Source: Lactifluus volemus (taxonomy: Eukaryota > Basidiomycota > Agaricomycetes > Russulales > Russulaceae). Taken from it: a stretch of 64,000 bases of DNA. Position numbers and translations under genes: made by a program. This document shows positions 1-13,056 of the stretch, in pieces. The notes beneath the pieces were generated by a model. The model saw only the letters and a program-made list of their open reading frames with translations. It was not told the DNA's origin and did not search any database. Position 1 is the first letter of the stretch. Each line of letters begins with the position of its first letter. Location: contig WTXI01000058.1 of the NCBI GenBank assembly GCA_022376515.1, forward strand, positions 124,001 to 188,000, read 5' to 3'.

Positions 1-508
1 CTTTGATTCTAGTAAGCCCAAGCACGAAGCTGTTATACGTACCGCCGCTAGTGATCTCACCGAATACGATGTTCAAAAAGTCTGGTTTCGGGAAAGAGTC
101 GCTATCTTGAAGAACGAATGAAATGGCTACGGGGTCAGCGATCAGGAGCTTTGGGATCTACGGACAACCAGATGGTCAGCACAGGTGAATCTCTACTAAA
201 AGGAAAAGGAATGCGCGCACTCCGAATAAAGAATAGTACTTCAAGACGTGTCCATACGTCTTGACCCACTCTTCTTGCAGGCGTATCGCATCCGGCTCTG
301 GTACGTCGACAAAGTTACCCTGGAGCCAATGTGCCTTTTTGGGCCCAGGAACGCTCCGCATAGGGGAACGGAAATCACGGATATGGCGGCGGGTGAGAAT
401 GGCGAGTACATAGGCGGTCGATAATCCAAACAGAGCCAACGCTACGACGAAGAGGAAGCGAACAACGCCTATGAAGAAGTGCTGGGAGAGAATGAGTTTA
501 TGGAGCAT
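1..508 (-). CDS. Cytochrome P450, N-terminal part (gene runs off the left edge)
   Basis: First two exons of a membrane-bound microsomal P450 monooxygenase. Exon 1 is 221-508: an N-terminal hydrophobic anchor followed by the proline-rich hinge and the block SVPGPKKAHWLQG that precedes P450 helix A. Exon 2 is 43-157. The intron between them is 158-220 and a second GTACGT donor lies at 42, so the rest of the gene (I-helix, ExxR, haem loop) is outside the window. The exons are exactly as long (288 and 115 nt) as the first two exons of the complete P450 at 20.5-22.95 kb, and the proteins match strongly, so the two are paralogues with conserved structure. The start ATG at 508 matches the start of the paralogue. 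The substrate cannot be predicted. A TTTAAATA stretch about 45-50 bp upstream of the ATG could be a promoter element. Confidence 0.85.
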
Positions 509-3480
509 GGCATACTAGTCCTCAGGCTTATGGGATGGTGCTTACGACTGTCGTATTTAAAGTGGCTGCATGGCAGCCCATGCATCGCATCCGAGTCCCA
601 GAACCGGGCCATCCCGGACCGAGATGTCCAACGAGTCAGGATAACGCCACTACTAGTACTAATAGTATCACGATAAGGATTATTTTACTAGTGGCGCATA
701 ATTGAGAACAGAAACCACAGATGCCTTTCTGAGCACACCTTCCACTAGCTATTTGTGATTGCAGAAGGATGACATCTTCTCTCGAAAGTTGTACAAGTCT
801 CTATTTATACTAAGGACTACAGAAGTAACAGAACCGGTGGAGATTGCTGACCACCTACTACTTTACCTTGCTTGCAAGGTATTCTGTAGGAGTCGAAAGT
901 CGCCTTCTTACTAATCCCGTTAGTAATCCTCTTCACGTGGCCTTTTTTCCTATATTGGCCATCCATCCATCCTTTTCTGGTCTTCCGCCACTTTTTTCCC
1001 CTCGTTCGCCTACTTATTGTGTACGTTCCGCGCCATAGAAAACATTTGTTGTTGCTATAATGAGTATGTTATTCACATGCCCCAGTTCGCTGCCTCGCAT
1101 CCGGTCCGATGGTGCCCTCTCCCTCTGTGCTTTCTTTCGGTTTTTCTTGATCCTTGCGTCTGTGTCTTCCGCCAGAACTTCTTGCTGTGTTTTCTTGTCT
1201 TGTTTGGAAGGCCTGCTCTGCTCGAACCGCTGCCTCGGAGCGCACTGGTTCTGGTCACCTCGAGGTGGTTGGGACAACCGGTAGCGATATTCGTTGCTGC
1301 CACATCTCAACTAGCAGCCTCTTGCTGTTCTTGCACCTCGTTTCCCTCCTCTGCAGATTCGAAAATGCAAAAGCGGTGTTCAGGAAACCCAGTGTAAGAA
1401 TAAAGCATGAGAATAGTCCACTGAGTCAAGCAGCGTCATCCCAGACCGGTCATGTACGTTCCCCATGTGTCTGTCCCTTGCGTGTGTTGACATCACTATC
1501 CGACTCTGCAAGAAATCTACATTGTCATGTTGCGTTGCCTGTGCCTCCTTCTGCCGTTACCAGCACCGCCTGAACATTCGAATGTACCACCCTTTCAGGC
1601 GCGTACCACGATTCCGCCACAACCACTTCCTAAGTCTCACATGTGCCCAACGCTTCCTTCTGGTCGAAGGTGTGTTTTGGTGACGAAAGAGAAAACTGAC
1701 CCTTGTACGCAATCGTGGTGTGGTAGTAGTGCGTGCCTTTCGTTCCTAGACGAAGGTCTGATATACCCGTGCTTGGCGGCAGCGCTTGCGTGTATTGGCT
1801 ATGGGATGAAGTCAACGAGGTGTCCCTCTTCCACCCTTAGCAGCCGGGGGACTTCCGTGGCTTCCGTGGCTGGAGGCAACTCCAGGAGGAGCAACGTCCT
1901 CCGTGGGTTTGAGATGATGAAGGATTCTGTGGGGAAGTGAACTTTTCGATAAAGACATCCTTGCGTTCCGAATTACGCATGATGAGCCTCTGAACACGTC
2001 AAGACCGGAGCGGCGGAGAGATTCATCGAGTCGATGGCATCGAACAATCGCGCCAAACAGTCTTGTGACAGTGAAGAGATAGTCGTCAAGAGCCAGGAGG
2101 AGTACGGGCTAGCCAAAGATATGTCAACGATTGGTCAAATCAAGTTGGAGTGTTTAGGATGCGCACCTTGAACATCTGGATGAAGGGATGGGGTGTAGTA
2201 CATTGACCAAGGGAGGGTGGGACGGACACCGGGGTAACGCACATGACCACACCTGGCAGGGAAGCACCGCCCGTCAGACAAAATAAATTCAAGCAAGGTC
2301 GAGGCCGACACCGTCGGCGCTTCTAGTATGCTTATGCAGTGTGCTACCAGTGCACTGTTGCACTAAGTGACTAATCTTCATCCCGATATGGTGCGTCACC
2401 TGGGAGCTCACTTTTAAAAACTGAGGGCCACGAGTTGAACATGACATGATTGGCATCACATGCCCAAGCTATTGATTACAGGCATTACAACACCAAGTTA
2501 ATGACACTGGGCTTATTATAGCCTCATTCTCCAAATTTATCCTCATTTCTGCCTTCCCAGTACTAGTATCTCCTCCCAAAAATGATCCCAACATATTCCA
2601 ATAGCTAGTAGAATGCTTTAGGTTGTTCAATTAAGTTTTAAACCTTGTGGAGTCACTAGAGGTCTATCAGAGATTCAGAGGTCTACATTGTGCTACCTCT
2701 CTACCTACATGATGAAAGTGGGGAACTCTCCTAGTGAGTTCAAATAATGTGAGAAGAGGGTAATGTGAGACAAAGAGGGTGGTAAAGAGATGAGCGGCGG
2801 TGGGTAAAGATGAAAATGCGAAGAAGTCCCGTTGACTGGAGATCTAAGCGAAGGAGAAGGCGATAAGATGAGATCTTGAGGGAAATAGAGAGTAAGGACA
2901 CTAGGGAAACTTTAGGAGAAACTTGAGGCAGACTGATTTCGAGAACAAGTGGTGAGCGGCATAGTTTCACTGGCTCATTTGTACATTTCTGAGTCATATT
3001 TATGTACATTTGAGCTGTAATCTAAGAGGTAAACACGCCGAGAACGGGGTAGCAGGTAAAAACGCGAACTAAATGGGCATGAAGATATTGGACAAAAAGT
3101 AAGTACAAAACGTCAGAAGTGAGATGGGGATGAAAGGAAAGGGCACAAAATGTCTAAGTAGCAGGGGAATGAAGGGGAAGGGGGCTAAATCATGAAAAGA
3201 AGAAAGGGGAACAATACAACCTTCAAATTCATGTGCACCCTCAGAATGCTTCATGGGATGCTCACAGTCTCTTCGAGAGATCGTTAGGCCGTCAGCCTAG
3301 AACATGGGCACGGTGTGAGACACAGCACACAGCCCGAGATGAAAGGGAAATGTGAGTTGAGCGTATGAAGTTGCATAGAAAGAGGTCTCCGGGCCAGCCA
3401 CTAAGCTGACCCTACAATGATAATGAGGTGATATTATGAGCACCGCCGGCCATTCCCACCTGGCCAGCCACATCGCAGCC
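509..3480. other. Gene-poor interval, nothing recognised
   Basis: I find no coding region I can support. 930-1660 is pyrimidine-rich on the plus strand and carries several overlapping open frames of 70-140 codons in different frames, rich in Ser, Cys and Leu. None has a recognisable domain, consistent splice sites or a clear start, so they look like by-products of base composition. 2400-3480 is AT-richer and also without a recognisable gene. Confidence 0.5.
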
Positions 3481-3484
3481 TGAG

Positions 3485-5740
3485 GGTACTGTGCCAGATG
3501 TGGTTTCAGGATAGTCTGGGGTGTCAGGTGTGGATTGAGCCATATGGAAGAATACTAGAGGAGAAGGTTCATACCTCCCAATACCCCAACCATCTGTTTA
3601 AAGTAGTTAACGTCATTGGGTGGTATAGTTGACTGGGATAATCAATCAATACGTTTCATAAACGGAAATGAACAAACGAACTGGATTGATGCAATTAACC
3701 CAATTTGGTATAGCTGTTCTGAAGCCGACGGCGACAGGAAAACTGGGTAAAGTTATCCGTCAGGAAAGAGTAATGAAAGCTCTGCGTAACAATTGGCTTA
3801 CCTTGAGATATTGCAATTTTTGGTCCAATCAGTCCAACTAATAACAGGTTGGCAAAAGCGAATTATGGGAGGGATTAAATGAAACATACGTAGAGAAATC
3901 AGAACATCCCTGGCATATACGACATCCCGTCACAAGCATATACGAGACGGCGTTGCACACACACGAATCGGGACCGGGTGGAGGTGTGTTTCTTTCCGCA
4001 CAGCCAACTTCCACTGGCGTCGCGAGATATGCTATGAGAGATCAGGATGCGAGGGTGGTAAACACAAGGGAAATAACATACTAGCACCCAAGACACTAGC
4101 GCATTCTTCTAGCATTTTTACCCCAACTGTACATATATCTTGACCGAGCGAGTTCGTCAACTGGACGATGCGATGAGTCTTTCAAAAGATGTCTGGACAA
4201 ACCAATCTCGCGGTCGTACCGACGAGCTCCAAACATTCGGGTCCGAAGAGCAGCTTGGAAACATGCCACGGACTTGATTGCGCTCAAATGCAAACCCAGA
4301 AAGGAGGAGGAGGAATGTAAGCACAGCTGGCCATGACATCCGTGGTAGTAGCGAATGGCGATTCGGGCGAAACTAGTAAAGAATTTGGTAGAGTAGAAAT
4401 TGAATGTCCGAGAGTGATAACGAACGAAAACGAGCGGGGTACTAGTAAACGAGAGAACGCGGGAACACAAGTGGGAATCAAAAAGAACGAAAGTGGGGAC
4501 AACTGATGCCCTACAACTTGATTGCTCGAAATATTTATATCTAGAGTCCATAGTAACCGCTAATGAAGCTACTAATTGCTACTAATATGTGTGGAGTAAG
4601 GTGGAACGTCTAAGAACGAGAGGAAACACGCGAGCGGGCGCGCTCGGTTCTCGAATGAGGCTGCGGTCGTAAACGTCCTGGGGGCGACAACCCCCAACAG
4701 GGAGTGTGCCTGATCCAGCCCAGGCTGCCCTCAGGGCGCCGATGACGATGGCGTCTCCCTCCTCGGGTTCCTCTGACCTCCCGCAGTCAATTTCCCTCCG
4801 CCGCCTCGGCACCCAACATCTCCTCCCAAAGCGCCATTATGTTCCAACATTTAGTCGATCAAATACCCACTGGCATAGCAGACCCGTTGATACACAGAAA
4901 ATTTGGTCCCAGGACAGCGTCGTTGACGCACTACCCTTGTAGTAATGTTAGAGCCACCTATTAGATCGGTGGAAAATATATCTAAATACCTTTACACCAG
5001 TACAAGCCCCTCCCGTTAAAGCTAGAGCCTGAGTGAAGCCCCTGCTGGCCCACTGGCAACATCGAGTATTCCATCAGTAGGAAGAGCCGGATACTCTGAT
5101 TTCAGCTGTGTCTGGGTGGAAATGCCAGAAGGAAAGGACGGGATACGAAGCCCGAAGCCTAGTGAGGCTTGAGGGCTGCCAAGTGAGCTTGGGGACAACC
5201 GATCAGTATGCGGAGCAGCTGGAATGAGGCGGCGGTGGCTACTAATTTGAACTTGGTAGCGGTGCATCTCACATACTGTACACAGAGAATGTCCAGTCTC
5301 AACTCATCTCAACACCCCGTCTGAACCCCAATTGAAAATTTAGAGGACATGCGAAGAAGAGATGGTAATTTGTGCTGTAGAGAACGTGCCCAGGTGACTC
5401 ACTGTGACCGTGACTGGGCTCCCCCTGCTTATGTCACACGCGCGACTGCTGGGTCGGCGAGTCGGCGACGTCTTATTTGCACCTCTCATCAACACGCTCT
5501 CAGAACTCATCATCGTAAGTAAGTGTCTACATGACACCGCACCTTTGCCGCCACATCCGGACGTGGCACTGAATCATTGTGGTGAATTCAACACCATGAG
5601 ACGGATATCGCGAGGAATCGTTCGTACGTTCTCATTTTATTGAGGTCCTTCCTAATTCTCTTCGACACACCGGACTCGGTGACAGCTTTGGTCTTCCTCC
5701 CTCGGTGTCTGCCAACTCGGATAAATTCCTATCTCACGTC
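3485..5740. repeat. Diverged duplicated block, copy 1
   Basis: This stretch aligns collinearly with 7268-8890. Shared anchors include the GGATAATCAATCAATACGTTTCA run (3635 and 7424), the block GGAAAACTGGGTAAA (3737 and 7525), AGTCTTTCAAAAGATGTCTGG (4173 and 7961) and the GAATTCAACACCATGA block (5584 and 8620). Copy 1 has about 475 extra bases (4373-4848) missing from copy 2. The block ends just upstream of the TATA box of the small gene at 5872. No open frame is preserved in both copies, so I regard it as non-coding or as the relic of an unrecognised element. Confidence 0.7.
4373..4848. other. Copy-1-specific insertion within the duplicated block
   Basis: Comparison of the two block copies shows continuous similarity up to about 4372 and again from about 4849 (matching 8143 and 8150 in copy 2), with nothing in copy 2 matching the intervening sequence. 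I see no terminal inverted repeats or clear target-site duplication, so the nature of the insertion (or the deletion in copy 2) is unknown. Confidence 0.5.
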
Positions 5741-5750
5741 CTAGGCCCTG

Positions 5751-5760
5751 TATATAAAAA
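5751..5760 (+). promoter_or_regulatory. TATA box of the small gene at 5872
   Basis: TATATAAAAA, a near-perfect TATA box, lies about 110 bp upstream of an ATG in good Kozak context (A at -3, G at +4). The intervening leader has no upstream stop-start problem. The preceding duplicated block ends immediately before this element. Confidence 0.5.
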
Positions 5761-5871
5761 GGTGCCAGTGCTAAACCCCTTCCTCATAGGAAGACCAACA
5801 CGTCCCCGAAATATCCTGACATACCTGTGCATCCCAGCGCTTTCCAGAACCATCAAGCCCCAGAACAGACA

Positions 5872-6072
5872 ATGGTTAGCTGGAAGGCGTGGTGGCGGAT
5901 GCTCGAGGGCCCGGGGTCTGCCGCGGCGCACGGGGTTCCATTGGCTTCCAGAACCACCACCATCACCGAATTGCCCTCTGTAGAGGAGATTGATGCCCTG
6001 GAAACGCTCAAGAAGTGGAAGGACAAACTGCCATCGGTGAACCGCACTGACAGGACGCGGTTTAGGTCGTGA
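5872..6072 (+). CDS. Small uncharacterised protein, 66 aa
   Basis: Single open frame starting at the ATG of ACAATGG, preceded by a strong TATA box. The product begins MVSWKAWWRML and ends in a charged, helix-prone tail (LETLKKWKDKLP, then RTDRTRFRS). It has no signal peptide, no membrane segment, no CaaX box and no cysteine. I do not recognise a family. An in-frame ATG 45 nt upstream (5827) would add 15 residues, but the downstream ATG has the better context. Whether it is translated is uncertain. The support is the promoter-like layout and the unusual Trp-rich start. Confidence 0.4.
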   Translation: MVSWKAWWRMLEGPGSAAAHGVPLASRTTTITELPSVEEIDALETLKKWKDKLPSVNRTDRTRFRS

Positions 6073-7267
6073 TTATGGTCTTTTGAGATGTGGTCATAGT
6101 TTCCAGTAGGCGCCCTCGTGTATGTAGTGACACGGTGACACCAACCGTTTGGGCGACCATCAATTGGAGTAAAATGTTTGCAAAATGACAGATTATTCCT
6201 ATTCACAGTTACAGGGACCGTTGCCTATCGATCCCGACTCCCGAGGTGGTCATATTGCGGCCGGGTGGACTAGATCTGGACGTGCTGAGGTGTCTATCCC
6301 TCAGTTCTATCCCTAGTTTCTATCAGAACACCGTGCCTAACGTCGCCCAGCTGTCTTTCGAACACTGGCGACATTACGCTATCGCCCCTTGCCTTCGGTT
6401 GTGTCCCTTACTCCTTGGTTACTACCCAGGGGTGAAATCACCCTTCGTTCTTGTAATTTTATCGAAACCCGCGTACGAAGCACTGTATCATCCAAGAGAG
6501 TCTTGATATATTATCCTATGTGACTGCGCGTTTCCGTCGTTGTTGGACGCTTGGCCCATGATGGGTCTTCATTGCCGCATACGCTCCTTATGGTTGGTGA
6601 TCTACGGCGGTCGGGTTACTTCTCGCATTTTCATGGGTGTCAACCGAGCATACTGAGCCCATAACGTACGCAGAACCACCAGAAAAGATGACACGCAAAC
6701 TCACAGAGCTGGAAGCGACATGAGGCAGCAATGCGAGTGATAGCGCACCGTCCTAAGGACAGGAAAGAGGTCCATGGAACATGCTCTTGAAGGGCTTACT
6801 ACGTGACGAATTTGGAGAAGAAATGGGACTTTGGCGGAGATGCTTCGATGCTCCATTGGTTCGAACAATGCCTCGAATATATTTCAAGATAATGGCTACT
6901 ATGCAGGATTCAAATCAAGCAGACAGTCGTACAGTATGGACGCAAACGTAGTCCAACGGGGTACTAAGGCGGTACGGGGACTGCAGTGGGGTATAAGTGG
7001 CATAGGTAAAAAGTGAATTTGTACGGAAAGTTGAAGAAAGGGTATAAAGCGTGACAAAAACAAGTAGACGCAGGTGCAGAGCGTTCTCCTATAGGTAAAA
7101 CAGGAATGACGCATGCACTCTCAGCAGATCACATGCCCGCTATACAATCAAGACGAAAGAGAAGAGCATTAAAAGCTTGCGCTGAAGTAGGTTTACAGTT
7201 CAGGACAGGACCGAGGTGTGTGTACCACGCAAGACGAGTGAATGTGTGGTTTATTTGACGCTCAGCT
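6073..7267. other. Interval without recognisable gene
   Basis: Only short open frames in inconsistent frames. No domain, repeat or RNA gene recognised. Confidence 0.5.
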
Positions 7268-8890
7268 GGATTGAGGGATATTGCACACTTCAGGAGTATC
7301 TGGGGTGTCAGATGTAGATTAAGCTATAGGAAATTATGCTAGAGGAGAAAGTACATACTGCCGTTGGCAGCAGCAAAGTAGTGAAGCTCGCCTACGAAGC
7401 TGTCATTAACAGATGCCTGGGATAATCAATCAATACGTTTCAGACACGGAAATGAAAAAAAAACTAACTGAATAGTTGACAGCAGCCCAATGGGGTAAAC
7501 ACGTTCCGTTGGGACGCCGTTAGGAAAACTGGGTAAAACTCTCTTTCAGAATGGAGTAATGAAAGCTCTGTGTAACAATTGATTTACATTGGGACGGTCG
7601 CAGGCACGGTGCAATTCTGGATCCAGGTTTGCCAACTAGTAACAGGTCGGCAAAAGCGAACCATGGGAGGGATGAAATGAAACATACCTATATGAAGTAG
7701 CATTCTGGCATTGGGCACATGCGGATACAAGCAAATATCCGACGTTGTTGCACAGGCACGTATATTACCATCGGAGGTCGGTACGTATTGTATGGGTCAG
7801 TACTAAGATCCAGTGGCGGAATGATAGCTACTACGAGAAATCAGGACGCCAGAGCGGTAAATACAAGGGGAATGACATACTGGCTTGATAGCAAGATGAC
7901 ATCATACCCCCCAATTTCACATACATCTTGACCAAGGGAGTTCAAAAGCTGGACGACGCAACAAGTCTTTCAAAAGATGTCTGGACAAATAAATCTCTCG
8001 ATCGTACCTCCTTGCGCCAAACGCCCGAGTCCACACCCGGAAGGCATGTCGCACTCTGGGCAAATGCAAAGCCAGAAAAGAGGAGGAAGAATGTAAGCAC
8101 AGCTAGATATGACATTCGTGGTTGCGAGTGGCGATTCTAGCGAAGCATTTAGTCAATTAAATACCCCCACTTATACAACAAATATATTTTCCCGTTGAGA
8201 TGCTGAAAATTTGGTCGCGGGACAGCGCCGTTGACGCACTACCCTGTAACAAAAGTTACTATCCGATTATTGGAAAATATATCATTGATGGCATGTAAGC
8301 CCAAGCCCATTCAGTTAAAGCTGGAGTGACGCCGTCCCTGGCCCCAACTTGAAGCATCGAGAATATAACAGGTAAAGCTCAACATTCCCTAGTAGAAGGA
8401 GCCGGATGCTCTGGTTTCAGGTGTGTCTGGGTGGAAATGCTCGAAGGAAAGTACGGAGGACGGAGCCCGAGGCCCGCCAGTGAGGGAGTTGGAGAAGCAA
8501 CCGATCTGTGAGCGAAGCAGCTGGAATGAGCCGCGCTTGCCGGCGCGTATTGGTCACGGTCCTGCCATACGCAAGTGTCTACATTGACACTGCGCCATCG
8601 CTCCCATATCCGGATGTGAATTCAACACCATGACGACAGATATAATGAGGAATCGTTCCTACATTCTCATTTTATAGAGGCCTCCTTCCTGGGTCGGACT
8701 ACATTCGTGGATGCTCACCGGCATGCTTCCTGAGTGGGAGTAGGAGGTACTCGCGCCCGCAGGTTACTAGCTCCCTTATGGAGACTCGCCGTCTCAGTGA
8801 CAGTTTTGATCTTTCTCCTTCAGGCCTCAAGTCTTGCCGATGTTTGCGAGCTTGGATATCTTATCGTTTCAACTCCTAAAGGGTAGCCTC
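7268..8890. repeat. Diverged duplicated block, copy 2
   Basis: Partner of 3485-5740 in the same orientation. It lacks the 475-bp segment of copy 1 and has its own roughly 100-bp insertion around 8690-8795, after which similarity resumes at the TCTCAGTGACAGTTTTGATC block (compare 5680-5700). Copy 2 is not followed by a counterpart of the 66-aa gene: the TATA box and ORF are absent beyond 8890. Confidence 0.65.
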
Positions 8891-11800
8891 GCATCACTCG
8901 TTCTTTACCCTTTTTAGCCCCAGTTCAAATTTTCGCGACTTTCGCTTTGGGATTTTGTAGGTTCCCTGCAGCCCGTCTCGGTCCCCGGTCCACCTCACGT
9001 TCCAGTGGAGCCACAATGTTACTTTGCCGGAAACGACGCTCAGCTGTTGCGTTTGAGTATTTCTGCCTCAAAGATGTACTTTAGACTGTCCCGTGAAGAG
9101 TAGTAGTTCTAGCAATCGATTGAAGCTACGTTCTCGTTCTGATTCGTCTCGAAATTTTATCAAGTCCCCCTTTCATCAAAGCAGTTTCACCAATCAGGAC
9201 CAACCGTCTCGCGTTCATCATAAAAGACCTGCGGGGATCCTGGATTGGCCGACTCATCTTTCTGACTCTTCGTTTTCAGGGACTAAGCCTGTCTGCGCTC
9301 GCAACATCTTGCATAGAAAGACAGCCAAAGAGAGTCAGTATTGTCTTAGCTGTTGCAAGCACAAGCAGGCTGGACTCGGAGTCACTCAAAGATAAGCTAC
9401 TGACTCGGTTCGTGAAAGCGATGACTGAGGTATGAAAGGAGAGTATATCGTATTATAGGTACTACCAGGTAGTCGGTCAATAGGAGGAACATTTAAAGTA
9501 TTCGAGTCGTAACGAGGGTATGAAAAAAAAAAAGCGTACGATAATTGATCATATTCAGTGTCCATATCTCGGGGCGGTTCAGCCAACCCGGCCGTTGCAT
9601 GGCGTCGCCACTTCCCCAAACATAGTCCAATGGAATACTGTACATGGGGTACAAACCGTCGTCTAAGGGACCATTACGTACTAGTAGGTTGGTAGGCCTA
9701 CCCAGCTCTTCCAGTGACCTACTGTACCCGACACCCGACGCCTAGATAGGCTACTTGAAAGCCGTGATTGAAACCCTGGTACCGGCAACCACCCAAGGGA
9801 CAACCCGACTTGGTCATTGTAGTGACCGTGTCGGTCCCGGAGGGCCGGAGGCGATCGCCCGCCTTGATTCTTGCGGACGGATCTCTTTTTTGATAGTTTC
9901 ACCAGGCGCTTTGGCAGCAGTAGCAGTAGCCTGAGGGTATTACCTTGCCAGTGTCGAGTCGTTCGTATTTTCCCTATTAGTCAGTAACTAACAATGTCAA
10001 ACCACTTATTTCACCTTCGTCACTATTTCCCATGTCATAATTAACAGCTTCAAGCTGGCCGCAAATTATTAATAATCTCCATTAATTTATTTTTACATTA
10101 ACAGTTACAGCTCTATTCTACCCTTGATCCTAATTGGTCTGACCATGCATCAAGGAATCCAAGTCATCCTTGATGCTCACCATGCCTGCAAACCCAACTA
10201 CCGCAGTCAACAACCCACCACTTCCACATCATCTTTGTCCCCATTGTCCGCTCTGGGTGTGGGCGTGGGAGCTCCAAGTCCTCTCGTGACGGCATGGGCT
10301 TTGTATTTGATGCTGTGCAAGATGGGGGCAGATGTGGGATGGAGCCACAATGGGACTCTCCACGAGGCGGCGGCAGCGATGGTGAGGTCATCGTCATCAT
10401 TGTTTTTGGGTTTGGGTTTGGGTTTGGTGATCTATCTGTATTGGAAGCTGTTAAATGCTCTCAAGTTCTAGTTCATAAAGGGTATGGCAATAAAAACAAT
10501 AGGGAAAGACTGAAACGCACAGGCCCATGACAGCGTGACCCAGACCACCACCAGGTGCCCATTCTGGTTTGGCTACCCGATCCTCATTGTTTGCGTAGAT
10601 CGCATGCCAAACAGTGATGGTGCTCTGGCCCTGCGCCTTGGGTTCGGTCTGGGAAAGTCGTGTGAGGACCATCGGAGCTGTGCGATGCTGGTCATACGCA
10701 TTTGGAATCCGTAGACGACGCCCCACGGGCTAAATGACGGGCTGTGACGGGGATCTTGGGACGTCCAGGAAAGCACGTCGTTCTGATTGCCAGCCATGAA
10801 AACAGATGAGAATGAGGGTTGGAAAAGGGTGATTACAATTGTGTTGGGCAGACTCAGGGAGCCCATCGGTCAGGCACTTATATCCATCCAGGGGAGGGGA
10901 CGCACTCATGCAAACGGATGATGGTGAATTGTTCGATCAAAAACGTGGTGGACATAGTGGCCAACCAATAAAGAGAATACAGCACTTGGAGCGTGTCGGC
11001 ACGAGAAGTGGGTTGGCAGACGTGTCGAGGAGTGTTGCCCATTGGAGCGCGTTTCCGAGCCCATTCAGGTCATAGCAAACCTGATCGGAAATCCAACCAC
11101 GAGGTGCATGTAAGCACCGTGCTTGGGAGGCAGAAACAGCTACATTGCCCGCGCATAAGCGTGATCAACCCTGATTGAACCGATGGTGAAGACGATGACG
11201 GCCACGACAACGAGATGGGAAAAAAATTAAAATAACTAGGTAAAGAGAAAAAAAACAAGCGCAGTGAGCTCGTCATGGCTGGGTGGGGAAAAGGAATGAA
11301 TTACTCACCGCCTAAGAGGGACTCTAACATGAGGCTGCGGAGAGAAAAACAGATATGGGCGTACATTACATCTCCATGTCGGCTCTGAATAAAGCCCACT
11401 CTCTTCGTCTTCCACTAGCACCCGCCATTGAGATCGTTAGGTAGTCATCCAGCAAACCCGTCCGGGAGACATGCCCCATCATCATTTCCCTTCTGTGGTT
11501 GCTCACGCCGCTGACGTCGATCTGAGAGTGGGCAGCTGTTAGCAGCTGCGAATGACGGTGAAGGAAGGTCAGACGTGAAGGCAGGCGGTCGGAAAGAGGC
11601 CCGAGTCAGCGCTCCGTGATTTGCTTTGTTGCCCAAACTCCGACGTCCGCTCCGAGTCCTCTCACCTGGGCCTTGCGTCTAATATTCTCTTCCTATTCTC
11701 ACTCACCAGTTGCTTTCGTTAGTCGTTGACTCACCGTCTCATCAACCATCCTCGCTTCTTATAAAACCATCTCTGTCACCGTCCTGACGCCGTGCTTACA

Positions 11801-13056
11801 TAACTCCGAGCAAAAGAAAGGAATCTGCAAGAATGGGAGGGGAGCACAGAGGCTACTTGGGTCAACTCGCACGGCTCCGATGTCTGCGCGAAGGTTCTTC
11901 CTCTCTGCAGTCATTGGGCTCTGATCCGTGGAAGTGCAGGGGTAGCAGCATCCCTTGGATTCGTCAAGGCATCCTCCTGAAGGGTCACCATACAGCATTT
12001 TTCGTTAGAGCATAGAATAAAGGGAACCCGATGTACAAGCACTCATCTGATTCTGGACCAAAGGCAGTCTTTCAATGGAGGGCATCTTCATCATACACTG
12101 TATGTAATTGGCTGTCATACTGGTGAATCATAATCTCTTTGTAATGTTTCGTCCCGTGTACCATACTGTATTTACGAAAGCTCAGAAGGCTATTCCTTTA
12201 CATTTGGCTTTCACCTCACAAGGATCCCCCGGATCCCCACCGGCGTGCGAGAGTAAGAATGTGCACTGGCATAGTAACCACTCGCGCGAAGAAGCTTGGG
12301 CTGCCAGTGCGCTTCCGGGTGTCAACATGTCAACGTAACTATTATTTGTTGTTTGGTCTTATCCCCTCCGAGTCGGGGCTGCCAACAGCAGGGGCAGTGC
12401 TTGTCTCAACTTTTCACTTCAGTCTACGATGGCTCTTTCAAAACCAAATTCGTATGCCAACGCCTTTCACACCCGATTTCGGTGCTCCCGTTAATCATTA
12501 CTATAGCACAGATCCTCCAAAGTCCGGAATCGGGTACATCAGTCACTCCATCTTCATTTTTTATACCAGTATACACTCAGATAATTGCCTTTGTTTAGCG
12601 CGATCATCGATCAGGCCAGCGGGATGCAATCAAGCATACTCCAGCTCGAGGTCACTGGTACCTATCTTAGTAATTCTACTCTGATAAGTACTAAATCTCT
12701 CCCTCTGGTCAGTCCTCAGGGCGCACAATCTTCCTCGTCTTAAAGTCCTCCCGGGTAAAGAGAGACAGTTTTATGTTACAGTGACCAACGAGAAGAATAC
12801 ATGGCAGACACGATCGAGGCAGAGCGTGGCGCAGCACGTGGAGTGGAACGAAAAAGTTGATGCATTGTGAGAGCTGCCAGTGTCGGATTTTTATACCCTG
12901 GTCTAACTGGCTCTCCTACAGTGCTTTACCACCACTCTCCAGTATTATAATATCTCTTTATGCGAAGAGGACCGTGCGGACAGACATCCTTATCGGAAGG
13001 CAGGAGATCATCTGCGAAGCTCGACGCGGTCCGTCTATTCCTTCGAATTCTTACTC
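8891..13056. other. Long interval without a supported gene
   Basis: I examined both strands. A plus-strand open frame at 9093-9395 (100 codons, Ser/Arg-rich start) and minus-strand frames at 10451-10866 and around 11070-11270 (hydrophobic, possibly relics of a membrane protein) show no family motif and no phase-consistent exon chain. 10405-10432 holds a short TTTGGG hexamer run. I report no gene here. Confidence 0.45.

Noticed and set aside
5872..6072. Mushroom pheromone precursor
   Set aside because: The protein ends RTRFRS and lacks the C-terminal CaaX box needed for farnesylation.
10405..10432. Telomere-like TTTGGG repeats
   Set aside because: Only about four units, not the TTAGGG unit of basidiomycetes, and internal to the chromosome.
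10451..11280. Minus-strand membrane protein gene
   Set aside because: Hydrophobic pieces are visible but no chain of phase-consistent exons, start codon or family motif could be built.
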